Notes: generated from the sequence alone by a model not told the origin. A DNA stretch of 17,232 nucleotides from DASVXQ01 sp040414855 (GCA_040414855.1 JBEDUQ010000077.1:1-17232); one strand, 5' to 3'; counted from the first letter of the stretch, positions 6,296 to 13,899 are shown. Numbers and translations: made by a program.

Positions 6296-7200
6296 CCACC
6301 CCACCCGCCATCTTCGAGCAGCCCTCGCCCGAGGAGACCGCGGCCCCGGTCAGGGTCCGCGGGCGCCGGCCGCTCGCCCTGGCGCTGTCCACCTGGCCGG
6401 GCCGGCTCGGACTGGCCGGGGTGTTGCTGGTGCTTGGAGTGGCCGTCGCCGGCCCGTTCCTGGCGGGGTCGCCGACCCGGCCGATCACCGCGCCGTTCAC
6501 GCCTCCCGGCCACGGCCAGGCGCTGGGGACCGACCTGCTCGGTCGCAGCGTGCTCGACCGGGTCCTGCACGGCGGGCTGCGCCTGATCCTGGTCGCGACC
6601 GTGGCGACCGGGCTCGCCTACGTCATCGGCGCGTCGCTCGGGCTGTTCGCCGGCTACAAGCGCAATCTCGCCGACGCCGCGATCATGCGCGCGCTGGACG
6701 TGCTGCTGTCGTTCCCGCCGATCCTCCTGTTGCTCCTGCTCGCCGCCAGCGCCGGCCAGGGCCTGCCGACGATCTTCATCGGGTCGGTGTTCGTCAACAT
6801 CCCGGGCGCCGCCCGGATCATCCGCTCCGCCACCCAGGAGACCGTGGGCCAGCCGTTCGTCGAGGCGGCGATCCTGCGTGGCGAGCGGACGGCGGCCATC
6901 CTCCGCAGGGAGATCCTGCCCAACATTCTCGGCAGCCTGTTCGCCGACGCCGGCCCGCGCCTGTCCGGCACGATCGTCCTGGTCGCCGGTCTCAACTACC
7001 TGGGCATCGGCATCAACCCGCCGACGCCGGACTGGGGCGCCATGATCTTCGAGAACCGTGACGGGCTGACCATCCAGCCCTGGGCGGTCGCGGCGCCCGC
7101 GATCCTGATCGTGCTCCTGGTGGTCTCCATCAACCTGCTCGGCGACGCCTATGCCCGCAGCATCGGACGGTCGGGCGTGGTCGAGGCGCCGCCGGCATGA
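6292..7200 (+). CDS. Dpp/Opp-type ABC transporter permease 2 (DppC family)
   Basis: A 302-residue permease. The N-terminal helix (about residues 38-58) is followed by the diagnostic DppC sequence LGTDLLGRSVLDRVLHG (about 78-94). Helices follow at about 97-120, 140-160 and 265-285. The EAA loop for ATPase contact is about 190-199 (VEAAILRGER), then LRREILPNILG. LNYLGIGINPPTPDWGAMI near residues 236-254 is the family's C-terminal signature. Its stop overlaps the ATPase start as ATGA (7197-7200), so membrane and ATPase subunits are translationally coupled. GGAG lies only 2 bases before ATG 6292, suggesting that reinitiation matters. Confidence 0.93.
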   Translation: MTTPPAIFEQPSPEETAAPVRVRGRRPLALALSTWPGRLGLAGVLLVLGVAVAGPFLAGSPTRPITAPFTPPGHGQALGTDLLGRSVLDRVLHGGLRLILVATVATGLAYVIGASLGLFAGYKRNLADAAIMRALDVLLSFPPILLLLLLAASAGQGLPTIFIGSVFVNIPGAARIIRSATQETVGQPFVEAAILRGERTAAILRREILPNILGSLFADAGPRLSGTIVLVAGLNYLGIGINPPTPDWGAMIFENRDGLTIQPWAVAAPAILIVLLVVSINLLGDAYARSIGRSGVVEAPPA

Positions 7201-9017
7201 GCCGCCGGCCCGAACCCGGGGGACAGGAAGCGGCCACCCGTCCCGGGAGCGGTGCTGTGCTGCGCACCGACGGCCTGCGGGTGGAGACGACCGGCGGCCT
7301 GCCGATCGTCGAGGACCTGTCGTTGTCGCTGGAGCCGGGGAAGATCCTTGCGGTCGTCGGCGAGTCCGGCAGCGGCAAGACGACCGCCGCGCTCGCGATG
7401 CTCGGATACGCGCGGCGTGGCGCCCGGATCACCCACGGCCAGGTGACGGTGGCGGGCGAGACCCTGCTCGGGAGGAGCGCCGCCGAGCTGCGGCGCCTGC
7501 GCGGCCGGCTGATCTCCTACGTCCCCCAGGACCCGGCCACCGCCCTGAACCCCTCGATGCGGATCGGCGACCAGATCGGGGCGGTGCTGCGCGCCCATCT
7601 GCCCGACCAGCTCTCCGAGGAGCGCGTCGCCGCCGCCCTCCAGCAGGTCGGGCTCCCCGGCGACCGGGAGTTCACCCGCCGCTTCCCGCACCAGCTCTCC
7701 GGAGGACAGCAGCAGCGAGTCGCGATCGCGGTCGCGCTGGTCTGCTCGCCGGCCGTGGTCGTCCTCGACGAGCCGACCACGGCGCTCGACGTGGTGACCC
7801 AGAGCCGCATCCTCGACGAGATCCGCCGGCTCAGGGACAAGCTCGGCGTCGCGATGGTCTACGTCTCGCACGACCTCGCCGTGGTGGCGTCGATCGCCGA
7901 CCGGATCGGCGTGTTCTACGCCGGGCGGCTGGTCGAGCTCGGCCCGGCGCGGGAGCTGCTGCGCGATGCCAAGCATCCCTACACGCGGGCCTTGCTGGCG
8001 GCGGTGCCGGAGCACACCGAGCCGCGGCAGCTGCGGGGGATTCCGGGCGCCGCGCCAGGGCTCGCCGAACGCGCGGCTGGCTGTGCCTTCGCGCCCCGCT
8101 GCCCGCTGGCCACCGAACGCTCGCGCAGTGAGCGTCCGACGCTGGAGGAGGTCGCCGAGGGGCACCTGGTCGCGTGCCATGAGGTGGCGCAATCCGGCGC
8201 CCTGGCCATCGAGCTGCCGCCGCCGGTCCACCGGACCGGCGACCGGTCGGTCCCGAGCCTGCAGGTGCGCGGTCTGGACGCGACCTACCCGTCACGGCAG
8301 GGGCCCGTGCGCGTCTGCCACGACATCTCGTTCGAGATCCCGGCGGGCACCTCGCTCGCCGTGGTGGGCGAGTCGGGCAGCGGCAAGACGACGCTGGCGC
8401 GGTGCATCGCCGGCCTCCACCCACGCAGCGGCGGGGACGTCCTGCTCGCCGGCGCCCCGCTTGCGCCGACCGCCGCGCGCCGGTCCGGGGACCAGCGCCG
8501 GCGCGTGCAGATGGTGTTCCAGAACCCGTACGCGTCGCTCAACCCCGCCCACCGCGTCGGCGACAGCGTCGTGCGGCCGGCGGTGGTGCTCCGCCACCTC
8601 GGACGCGTCCGGGCCGAGCGGGAGGCGCGCCGCCTGCTCGACCTCGTGCGGCTACCCGCCCGGACCTTCGAGCGCTACCCGGGCGAGCTGTCGGGCGGCG
8701 AGCGGCAGCGCGTCGCCATCGCCCGCGCCCTGGTCGCCGAGCCCGAGCTGCTGATCTGCGACGAGATCACCTCCGCGCTCGACGTGTCCGTGCAGGCGGC
8801 CGTGATCGAGCTGCTCGAGTCGCTGCGGGAGGAGCTGCGGCTGTCGCTGCTGTTCATCTCGCACGATCTCGCCGTGGTCGCCACGGTCGCCGACTCCGTC
8901 GTGGTGCTCGAGCGCGGCGTCGTGCGCGAGCGGGGAGAGGTCGCCACCGTCCTGTCATCGCCAAGCGACGCCTACACCCGCCGCCTGCTCGAGGGGGTGC
9001 CGCGGCTGTCCGCCTAG
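7197..9017 (+). CDS. Fused double ATPase of the Dpp/Opp-type importer (DppD-DppF fusion)
   Basis: A 606-residue protein with two complete ABC domains, replacing the usual separate DppD and DppF. Domain 1 has Walker A GESGSGKT (55-62), signature LSGGQ (167-171), Walker B VVVLDE (D191, E192) and switch His225. It ends in the oligopeptide-transporter C-terminal region with C296, C302 and C327 (CAFAPRC...C), which in relatives holds a metal cluster. Domain 2 has Walker A GESGSGKT (391-398), signature LSGGE (498-502), Walker B LLICDE (D522, E523) and His556. Both catalytic sites look intact. Fused forms are known in many bacteria. ATG 7197 overlaps the permease stop. Confidence 0.94.
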   Translation: MSRRPEPGGQEAATRPGSGAVLRTDGLRVETTGGLPIVEDLSLSLEPGKILAVVGESGSGKTTAALAMLGYARRGARITHGQVTVAGETLLGRSAAELRRLRGRLISYVPQDPATALNPSMRIGDQIGAVLRAHLPDQLSEERVAAALQQVGLPGDREFTRRFPHQLSGGQQQRVAIAVALVCSPAVVVLDEPTTALDVVTQSRILDEIRRLRDKLGVAMVYVSHDLAVVASIADRIGVFYAGRLVELGPARELLRDAKHPYTRALLAAVPEHTEPRQLRGIPGAAPGLAERAAGCAFAPRCPLATERSRSERPTLEEVAEGHLVACHEVAQSGALAIELPPPVHRTGDRSVPSLQVRGLDATYPSRQGPVRVCHDISFEIPAGTSLAVVGESGSGKTTLARCIAGLHPRSGGDVLLAGAPLAPTAARRSGDQRRRVQMVFQNPYASLNPAHRVGDSVVRPAVVLRHLGRVRAEREARRLLDLVRLPARTFERYPGELSGGERQRVAIARALVAEPELLICDEITSALDVSVQAAVIELLESLREELRLSLLFISHDLAVVATVADSVVVLERGVVRERGEVATVLSSPSDAYTRRLLEGVPRLSA

Positions 9018-9019
9018 CG

Positions 9020-9124
9020 ATGCCCCGCACATGTCCGGCACATGAAGCCCGGCACATGAAGTCGGCACATGAACCCCGGCACGGTCAGAAGGAGGTCGTG
9101 ACACGGTCGGAAAGGAAGTCGTGA
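9020..9124 (+). other. Repeat-rich junction with two alternative mini-ORF relays
   Basis: Repeated GGCACATGAA-like units (9037-9073) and a 23-base imperfect repeat with two purine-rich sites (AGAAGGAGG and GGAAAGGAAG) fill the gap. One relay is ATG 9031 (MSGT) to ATG 9042 (MKPGT) to ATG 9056 (22 codons), ending in GTGA on the next gene start. The other is ATG 9069 (MNPGTVRRRS) to GTG 9098 (MTRSERKS), which overlaps GTG 9121. ATG 9020, two bases after the ATPase stop, opens a 34-codon frame ending at the same stop. Each step within a relay is a 4-base ATGA or GTGA overlap. None of the peptides is recognisable. Confidence 0.55.
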
Positions 9125-10128
9125 CGACATCGGAATCCAGCGAACGGGTGCTGGTGACCGGGGCTCTGGGCTGCATCGGCGCCTGGACGGTCCGGGTCCT
9201 CCTGGAAGACGGCGCGACCGTGGTCGCCTACGACGCCGGCGAGGCCGAGCACCGCTTGGCGCAGGTCGTGCCGCTCCCGCCCCCGGACCGCCTGGTACGC
9301 GTTCAGGGCGACGTCCGCGACCAGCGCGCGCTGGAGCGGGTCATGGACGAGCACGAGGTGAGCTCGGTCATCCACCTCGCCGGATTGCAGGTCCCCGCCT
9401 GCCGCTCGGCGCCCGTCCTGGGTGCCGAGGTCAACGTGGTGGGAACCGTGACCGTGTTCGAAGCGGTGCGCGCGCGTCGGGAGCGCCGCGAGCGGATCGG
9501 CCCGGTCGTCTACGCAAGCTCGGTCGCGGCATACGGCGGACAGGAGGACGGCGTCGGAGGCGGGGACGCCGAGCTCGGCGGGCACGCCCAGACCCTGTAT
9601 GGCGTCTACAAGCGGGCCAACGAGGGCTGCGCGCGCGTCTACTGGGAGGACGCGGGCGTGGGAAGCGTGGGCCTGCGGCCGTACGTCGTCTACGGGCCCG
9701 GGCGCGACCAGGGCGTGACCTCCGAGCCGACCCTGGCGATGCTCGCCGCGGCCCGCGGCGACCCGTTCCACATCACCTACGGCGGGTTCAGCCACATGCA
9801 GTACGCCGAGGACGTGGCGCGCAGCTTCGTCGCCGCGGCCCGCAGCGGACACCAGGGCGCCGCGGTGGTCAACCTCGCTGGCAGTGTCGTGCATATGCGC
9901 GAGGTCGTGGCGGCCATCGAAGCGGCGGTGCCCGAGGCCCGCGGGCGGATCAGCTTCGGCGACGCGCCGCTGCCGTTCCCCGGCCAGGTCGACACGACCA
10001 ACGACGTGTTCCCAAGCCAAGCCACCACGCCGCTGGAGGAGGGGGTGCGCCGGACCGTCGGGCACTTCCGGCGCATGCTCGCCGACGAGCGCACCGCTTC
10101 GCTTCTGACCGGGGGGTGCCAGGCATGA
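9121..10128 (+). CDS. NAD(P)-dependent epimerase/dehydratase-family sugar oxidoreductase
   Basis: A 335-residue extended short-chain dehydrogenase. The N-terminal Rossmann motif GALGCIG (14-20) binds NAD. GDVRD (63-67) and VIHLAG (83-88) are family conserved. The likely catalytic serine lies in YASSVAAYG (131-139), with Tyr160 and Lys164 of YGVYK as the YxxxK pair. LRPYVVYGPG is the usual substrate-domain segment. Relatives epimerise nucleotide sugars or oxidise uronates and sugar acids (for example uronate dehydrogenase or erythronate dehydrogenase). With a lactonase and dehydratases downstream, oxidation of a sugar or uronate to a lactone is the most plausible role. The GTG start overlaps the preceding mini-ORF stop; AAAGGAAG precedes it. 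The stop overlaps the next start as ATGA. Confidence 0.85.
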   Translation: MTTSESSERVLVTGALGCIGAWTVRVLLEDGATVVAYDAGEAEHRLAQVVPLPPPDRLVRVQGDVRDQRALERVMDEHEVSSVIHLAGLQVPACRSAPVLGAEVNVVGTVTVFEAVRARRERRERIGPVVYASSVAAYGGQEDGVGGGDAELGGHAQTLYGVYKRANEGCARVYWEDAGVGSVGLRPYVVYGPGRDQGVTSEPTLAMLAAARGDPFHITYGGFSHMQYAEDVARSFVAAARSGHQGAAVVNLAGSVVHMREVVAAIEAAVPEARGRISFGDAPLPFPGQVDTTNDVFPSQATTPLEEGVRRTVGHFRRMLADERTASLLTGGCQA

Positions 10129-10928
10129 GCGCGCCGCTCTCGGCGGTCGTCACCGGCGCCGCGATGGGGATCGGAAGGGCGATCGTCGAGCGCCTGCTCG
10201 TCACCGGCGCCACGGTCGTCGCGGTCGACATCAACCAGACCGCGCTCGAGCACGCCTGCCGGGAATTCACGGAATTCACCGGACAGGTCGTGCCCGTCGT
10301 CGGCGACGTCGCGGAGTGGGACACGCACGTCCGAGCCGCCGACGCCGCCGAGGCGGCCGCGCCGTTGCGCTGGTGGGTGAACAACGCCGGCGTCGACGTG
10401 GTGGGCGCCGCGCACGAGGTGGACGCGGAGCAGATCGAGCGCGACCTTCGGGTAAACCAGCTCGGACCGATGTTCGGCACGGCGGTCGCGGTTCGCCGCA
10501 TGCTGCCGCGACGTGGCGGCGCGATCGTCAACGTCAGCTCGGCGCAAGGGGTCGTCGCGTATCCGCGCTACTACGCCTACCAGGCCGCCAAGGCCGCCGT
10601 GGCGATGATCTCCAAGGGCGTGGCGGTCGACTACGGGCCCTTCGGCATCCGCTGCAACGCCGTGCTGCCAGGGGCGATCGAGACGCCGATGACCTACGCC
10701 ACCCTGCCCCACGGCGTCCCGCGCGAGCTGGCGCTCCAACAGGAGGGAGGGCAGGTGCCACTTGGCCGCATCGGTCAGCCACACGAGGTCGCCGACCTCA
10801 TCGCCTATCTGCTCTCGGACGCGGCGTCCTATGTCACCGGCGCGGCGATCCCCGTCGACGGCGGGGCGATCGCCCGCTGCTACGCCTACGACCCGCTCGA
10901 GCTGCCGCCGGCCCTGGAGGAGCGGTGA
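10125..10928 (+). CDS. Short-chain dehydrogenase/reductase (classical SDR)
   Basis: A 267-residue classical SDR. The cofactor motif is TGAAMGIG (10-17), the structural motif NNAG (86-89), and the catalytic set Ser139, Tyr152 and Lys156 (YQAAK). PGAIETPM follows, with the C-terminal VTGAAIPVDGG. I prefer ATG 10125 because it overlaps the epimerase stop as ATGA; GTG 10116 would add three residues. A 9-base repeat at 10263-10280 (GAATTCACG/GAATTCACC) encodes EFTEFT. In non-phosphorylative sugar pathways, SDRs of this type oxidise the aldose or the 2-keto-3-deoxy acid. Here it could supply the diketo acid for the hydrolase at 13060-13899. The reaction is inferred from context. Confidence 0.9.
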   Translation: MSAPLSAVVTGAAMGIGRAIVERLLVTGATVVAVDINQTALEHACREFTEFTGQVVPVVGDVAEWDTHVRAADAAEAAAPLRWWVNNAGVDVVGAAHEVDAEQIERDLRVNQLGPMFGTAVAVRRMLPRRGGAIVNVSSAQGVVAYPRYYAYQAAKAAVAMISKGVAVDYGPFGIRCNAVLPGAIETPMTYATLPHGVPRELALQQEGGQVPLGRIGQPHEVADLIAYLLSDAASYVTGAAIPVDGGAIARCYAYDPLELPPALEER

Positions 10929-12073
10929 ACATCGCCGACGTCCGGGTCTTCGTGGTCCGCGAGACCGACGATCCGGTGGACAACCGCCAGCAGTGCGCGA
11001 TCGTCGCCGTGACCGCCGAGGACGGGACGACAGGTTACGGCGAGGCCAACGCGAACCCGGCGGCGGTCAAGGCGCTGCTGGAGGGGGACTTCGGCCTGCG
11101 GGACGACTGGGACGACGCGCCCCGGAAGCTGCTGATCGGCTCGGACGCCGGCGACCCGGCCACGACCTGGCGGACGCTCAAGGCCTGGAGCTTCTGGTCA
11201 TGCCGGGCCGGGCTGGGGCACGTCGCGCTCGCCGGTGCCGACATGGCGCTGTGGGATCTCGCCGGCAAGCTCGCCGGAGTGCCGAGCTGGCGGCTGATGG
11301 GCGAGGCGGCCAACCCCGACCCGCTCGCCTACGTCACGCTCTACCACGGGCCGGGCGACGTCGAGCGGACGTGGAAGGTCACCCGGGACGCCCTCAGCCT
11401 CGCCATCAGCCTCGGCTACCGCGCCGCCAAGGTGGAGGCGCTGGACAGGAACGCGCCCGAGCAGCGCGACATCCTCACCCTGGTCAGCCGTGCCCGGGAA
11501 CTGGTCGGTGACGAGGTCACGCTGCTGCTCGACGTCGGCTACCGCTGGCGTGACCTCGACGAGGCGCTCCCGGTCGCGCGCGAGCTCGACCGCTACGGCT
11601 ACTTCGCGCTCGAGGCGCCCTTCCACCCCGAGCAGGTCGAGGACTACCGCGGTCTGACCGGGGCGATCGCCACGCCGGTCGCCGCCGGCGACATGCTCAC
11701 GTCGGCCGTCGAGTACCTTCCGATGCTGGAGCTGGGTGGCGTCGCGATCGTGCAGGGCGGGGCGGCGCGCACCGGGCTGAGCGAGATGAGCCTGCTGGCC
11801 CAGCGTGCGGCGGGGCTCGGGCGCCGCTTCATCCCTTGGGGGTGGGCGGCGACTGCGTACACCACGGCGGCGAACCTGCACCACGCCGTCGTGCATGACA
11901 ACGTGCCGATGGTGGAGCACGCTCCCCTGGAGCTGTACCCCGAGGCGCGGTTGCGTGCCGAGCTCGCCGGCCCGGAGCCGGTGGTCCGCGACGGCCGCTT
12001 TGCCACGCCCGACCAGCCGGGGCTCGGCATCGAGATCGACCCCGGCGCGCTGGAACGGTTCCGCGTCGCATGA
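10925..12073 (+). CDS. Mandelate racemase/enolase-superfamily acid-sugar dehydratase, paralogue 2
   Basis: A 382-residue paralogue of the protein at 1009-2163, sharing blocks such as FWSCR-G-GHVA-AG, LWDLAGKL, GYRAAK-EA, LLLD-GYRWRD, FALEAPF and ELYPEARLR. K169 is the likely catalytic base. E171 replaces the second Lys of KxK, as in the other copy. Metal ligands are D203, E230 and D256; H319 and H320 follow in NLHH. The GTG start overlaps the SDR stop as GTGA, with GGAGGAG (10915-10921) upstream. A longer in-frame extension into the SDR region is only shadow. Predicted to dehydrate an aldonate to a 2-keto-3-deoxy aldonate. Two copies at one locus suggest two related substrates, or that one works as an epimerase. 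Confidence 0.92.
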   Translation: MNIADVRVFVVRETDDPVDNRQQCAIVAVTAEDGTTGYGEANANPAAVKALLEGDFGLRDDWDDAPRKLLIGSDAGDPATTWRTLKAWSFWSCRAGLGHVALAGADMALWDLAGKLAGVPSWRLMGEAANPDPLAYVTLYHGPGDVERTWKVTRDALSLAISLGYRAAKVEALDRNAPEQRDILTLVSRARELVGDEVTLLLDVGYRWRDLDEALPVARELDRYGYFALEAPFHPEQVEDYRGLTGAIATPVAAGDMLTSAVEYLPMLELGGVAIVQGGAARTGLSEMSLLAQRAAGLGRRFIPWGWAATAYTTAANLHHAVVHDNVPMVEHAPLELYPEARLRAELAGPEPVVRDGRFATPDQPGLGIEIDPGALERFRVA

Positions 12074-12095
12074 CCCCACCATGACCTCACCATGA
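12070..12095 (+). other. Two coupled mini-ORFs formed by an 11-base tandem repeat
   Basis: Three successive units ATGACCCCACC, ATGACCTCACC and ATGAGCGCACC start at 12070, 12081 and 12092; the third begins the lactonase. The first overlaps the dehydratase stop as ATGA and encodes MTPP. The second encodes MTSP. Each TGA overlaps the next ATG. No purine-rich ribosome-binding site is visible here, so the lactonase start appears to depend on reinitiation through this relay. Confidence 0.65.
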
Positions 12096-12985
12096 GCGCA
12101 CCGTCCTCCCCGGTCGAGCTCGTCGTGGACGCGCGCGCCGACGTCGGCGAGGGGCCGGTCTGGGACGACCGGTGCGGCCGGCTGCTCTGGGTGGACATCA
12201 CGCCCGGGCTGCTGCACACGCTCGACCCGCGAAGCGGATCGACGACGGTCCACCCAGCCGGTCAAGCCCTTGGCTCGGTGGCGGTGCGGGCCCGTGGCGG
12301 TCTCGTCCTCGCCCTCCGCGACGGCCTGCACGCCCTGCACGCCGCGGACGCGATCGCGGGACCCATCGAGCCGCTGCTGCCCATCGACGCCGATCGTCCG
12401 CTGCTCAGCCTCAACGACAGCGCCTGCGACAGCGCGGGGCGGCTGTGGGTCGGCAGCGTCTCCGACGGCGAGGAGCCCGGCAGCGGCCGCCTCTACCGCG
12501 TCGACCCCGACCTGCGCGTCACGCCGGTTCTCGACGGCACGACCCTGGCGAACGGCATCGGCTGGAGCCCTGACGAGCGGACGATGTACTTCGTGGACAG
12601 CACCGCGCTGACCGTCTTCGCGTTCGACTACGACCTCTCGACCGGCACTCCCACGGGTCGGCGGGTGCTCGCGCGGACCGCCGAGCCGCTCGGTCTGCCG
12701 GACGGCCTTGCCGTGGACGAGGAAGGCTTCGTCTGGGTGGCCTACTGGGGTGGCTGGTGCGTGCGCCGCTACGCGCCGGACGGCTCGCTCGACCGGGTCG
12801 TCGAGCTGCCGGTCGCGCAGGTCAGCAGCTGTGGATTCGGCGGTGACGACCTCGGCGACCTGTACGTCACCACCGCCGCCTTCGAGCTCGGGCCTGGCGA
12901 GCTGGCCCGCCAGCCCGCCGCCGGCGGCCTGTTCCGGCTCCGCCCCGGCAACAAGGGCCTGCCCGCGCACCGGTTCGGGGGCTGA
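12092..12985 (+). CDS. SMP-30/gluconolactonase-family lactonase
   Basis: A 297-residue six-bladed beta-propeller of the SMP-30/regucalcin/gluconolactonase family, which hydrolyses aldonolactones using a divalent metal. Predicted metal and active-site residues are E20 in VGEGPVWD, N108-D109 in LSLNDSACDSAGRLWVGS, N154 in LANGIGWSPD and D204 in LPDGLAVDEEG. Repeated blade motifs (G-LLWVD, GRLWVG, MYFVDS, GFVWVAYW) are evident, and there is no signal peptide, so it acts in the cytoplasm. The start lacks a Shine-Dalgarno sequence and follows the ATGA relay. Placed after a dehydrogenase and a dehydratase, it would open the lactone made by oxidation of a sugar or uronate. It is essentially full length. 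Confidence 0.92.
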   Translation: MSAPSSPVELVVDARADVGEGPVWDDRCGRLLWVDITPGLLHTLDPRSGSTTVHPAGQALGSVAVRARGGLVLALRDGLHALHAADAIAGPIEPLLPIDADRPLLSLNDSACDSAGRLWVGSVSDGEEPGSGRLYRVDPDLRVTPVLDGTTLANGIGWSPDERTMYFVDSTALTVFAFDYDLSTGTPTGRRVLARTAEPLGLPDGLAVDEEGFVWVAYWGGWCVRRYAPDGSLDRVVELPVAQVSSCGFGGDDLGDLYVTTAAFELGPGELARQPAAGGLFRLRPGNKGLPAHRFGG

Positions 12986-13054
12986 CCAGGTGGCCGGGCG
13001 TGGTCAGGTGATCCGCGAGCGGTACCTGGTCCGCTGACCACATCGAACAAGGAG
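12982..13054 (+). promoter_or_regulatory. Intergenic region with competing hairpins and a short GTG ORF
   Basis: CTGACCA (12982-12988) can pair with TGGTCAG (13001-13007). The same TGGTCAG can instead pair with a second CTGACCA (13034-13040). GACCAGGT (12984-12991) can pair with ACCTGGTC (13024-13031). These are mutually exclusive folds just before the AAGGAG ribosome-binding site (13049-13054) of the hydrolase. A 15-codon frame from GTG 12990 to 13037 (MAGRGQVIRERYLVR) overlaps them. A role in attenuation or translation control is possible but unproven. Confidence 0.35.
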
Positions 13055-13059
13055 AACAG

Positions 13060-13899
13060 ATGCGCCTGATCCGCGCCCGTCACCGGACCGACGTCGTCCT
13101 CGCCCGCGTGGAGGGCGACCAGGCCGTCGTGCTCGCCAGCGAGTCCAGCCATCCGGCCGCCGACGTGCTCCGAGAGACACTCGCCGAGTCGGTGGACCTG
13201 CGAGGGGACGGGGAGCGGGTGCGCCTGGCCGACCTCAGGGTGCTCACGCCGCTGGCGAACCCGTCGAAGATCCTGGCGGTCGGTCTGAACTACGCCGACC
13301 ATGCGCGCGAGTCGGGCGTGGCGGCGCCTGAGGCCCCCGTGTTCTTCGCCAAGCTGCCGAACACGCTGACCGGACCCGGCGAGCCGATCGTGTTCCGTGC
13401 GGCAGACTCGACCCAGGTGGATTACGAGGCCGAGCTCGCGGTCGTCATCGGGCGCCGGGCACGGGACGTCCCGGTCGCCGACGCGCTCGACATCGCCCTC
13501 GGCTACACGGTCGCCAACGACATCTCCGCCCGGGATGCGCAGTTCGCGGACGGGCAGTGGATCCGCGGCAAGTCCTTTGACAGCTTCTGCCCGCTGGGCC
13601 CACAGATCGTCACGGCCGACGAGATCGGCGACGTGCAGAGTCTGCGGATCGCGTGCCGGGTGAACGGCGAGACGCTCCAGGACGGCACGACCAAGGACAT
13701 GATTCACGGCGTCGCCGCGATCGTGTCCTACGCCTCCCGATTCCTGACGCTGGAGCCCGGCGATCTGGTGCTCACCGGTACCCCGCCCGGCGTGGGGTTC
13801 GCGCGCACTCCCGCGGTGTTCCTCCAGGACGGCGACACCGTCGAGGTGGAGATCGAGGGCCTCGGTGTGCTCCGGAACCCCGTGCGGGTCCGCGCCTGA
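13060..13899 (+). CDS. Fumarylacetoacetate hydrolase (FAH) family enzyme
   Basis: A 279-residue FAH-fold protein. The N-terminal cap is followed by ILAVGLNYADHARESG (H81). Metal ligands are probably E123 and E125 in DYEAELAVVIG and D154 in ANDISARD. K171 in RGKSFDSFCPLGP and the late GTPPGVGF are family signatures. Relatives include 2,4-diketo-3-deoxy-L-fuconate and L-rhamnonate hydrolases, ureidoglycolate lyase-like proteins and acylpyruvases. Given the pathway context, cleavage of a diketo sugar acid to pyruvate and a hydroxy acid is the best inference. It starts at ATG with AAGGAG 5 bases upstream. It is the only gene of the rightward operon not joined by a stop/start overlap. It ends 4 bases from the convergent gene. 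Confidence 0.92.
   Translation: MRLIRARHRTDVVLARVEGDQAVVLASESSHPAADVLRETLAESVDLRGDGERVRLADLRVLTPLANPSKILAVGLNYADHARESGVAAPEAPVFFAKLPNTLTGPGEPIVFRAADSTQVDYEAELAVVIGRRARDVPVADALDIALGYTVANDISARDAQFADGQWIRGKSFDSFCPLGPQIVTADEIGDVQSLRIACRVNGETLQDGTTKDMIHGVAAIVSYASRFLTLEPGDLVLTGTPPGVGFARTPAVFLQDGDTVEVEIEGLGVLRNPVRVRA

Noticed and set aside
10116..10124. GTG 10116 as start of the SDR
   Set aside because: It would add only MPG, and the ATG at 10125 gives the ATGA overlap seen throughout the operon.
10316..10924. A 203-codon in-frame N-terminal extension of the second dehydratase
   Set aside because: It lies within the SDR coding region, is Arg-rich and lacks motifs. GTG 10925 with GGAGGAG and the GTGA overlap is the natural start.
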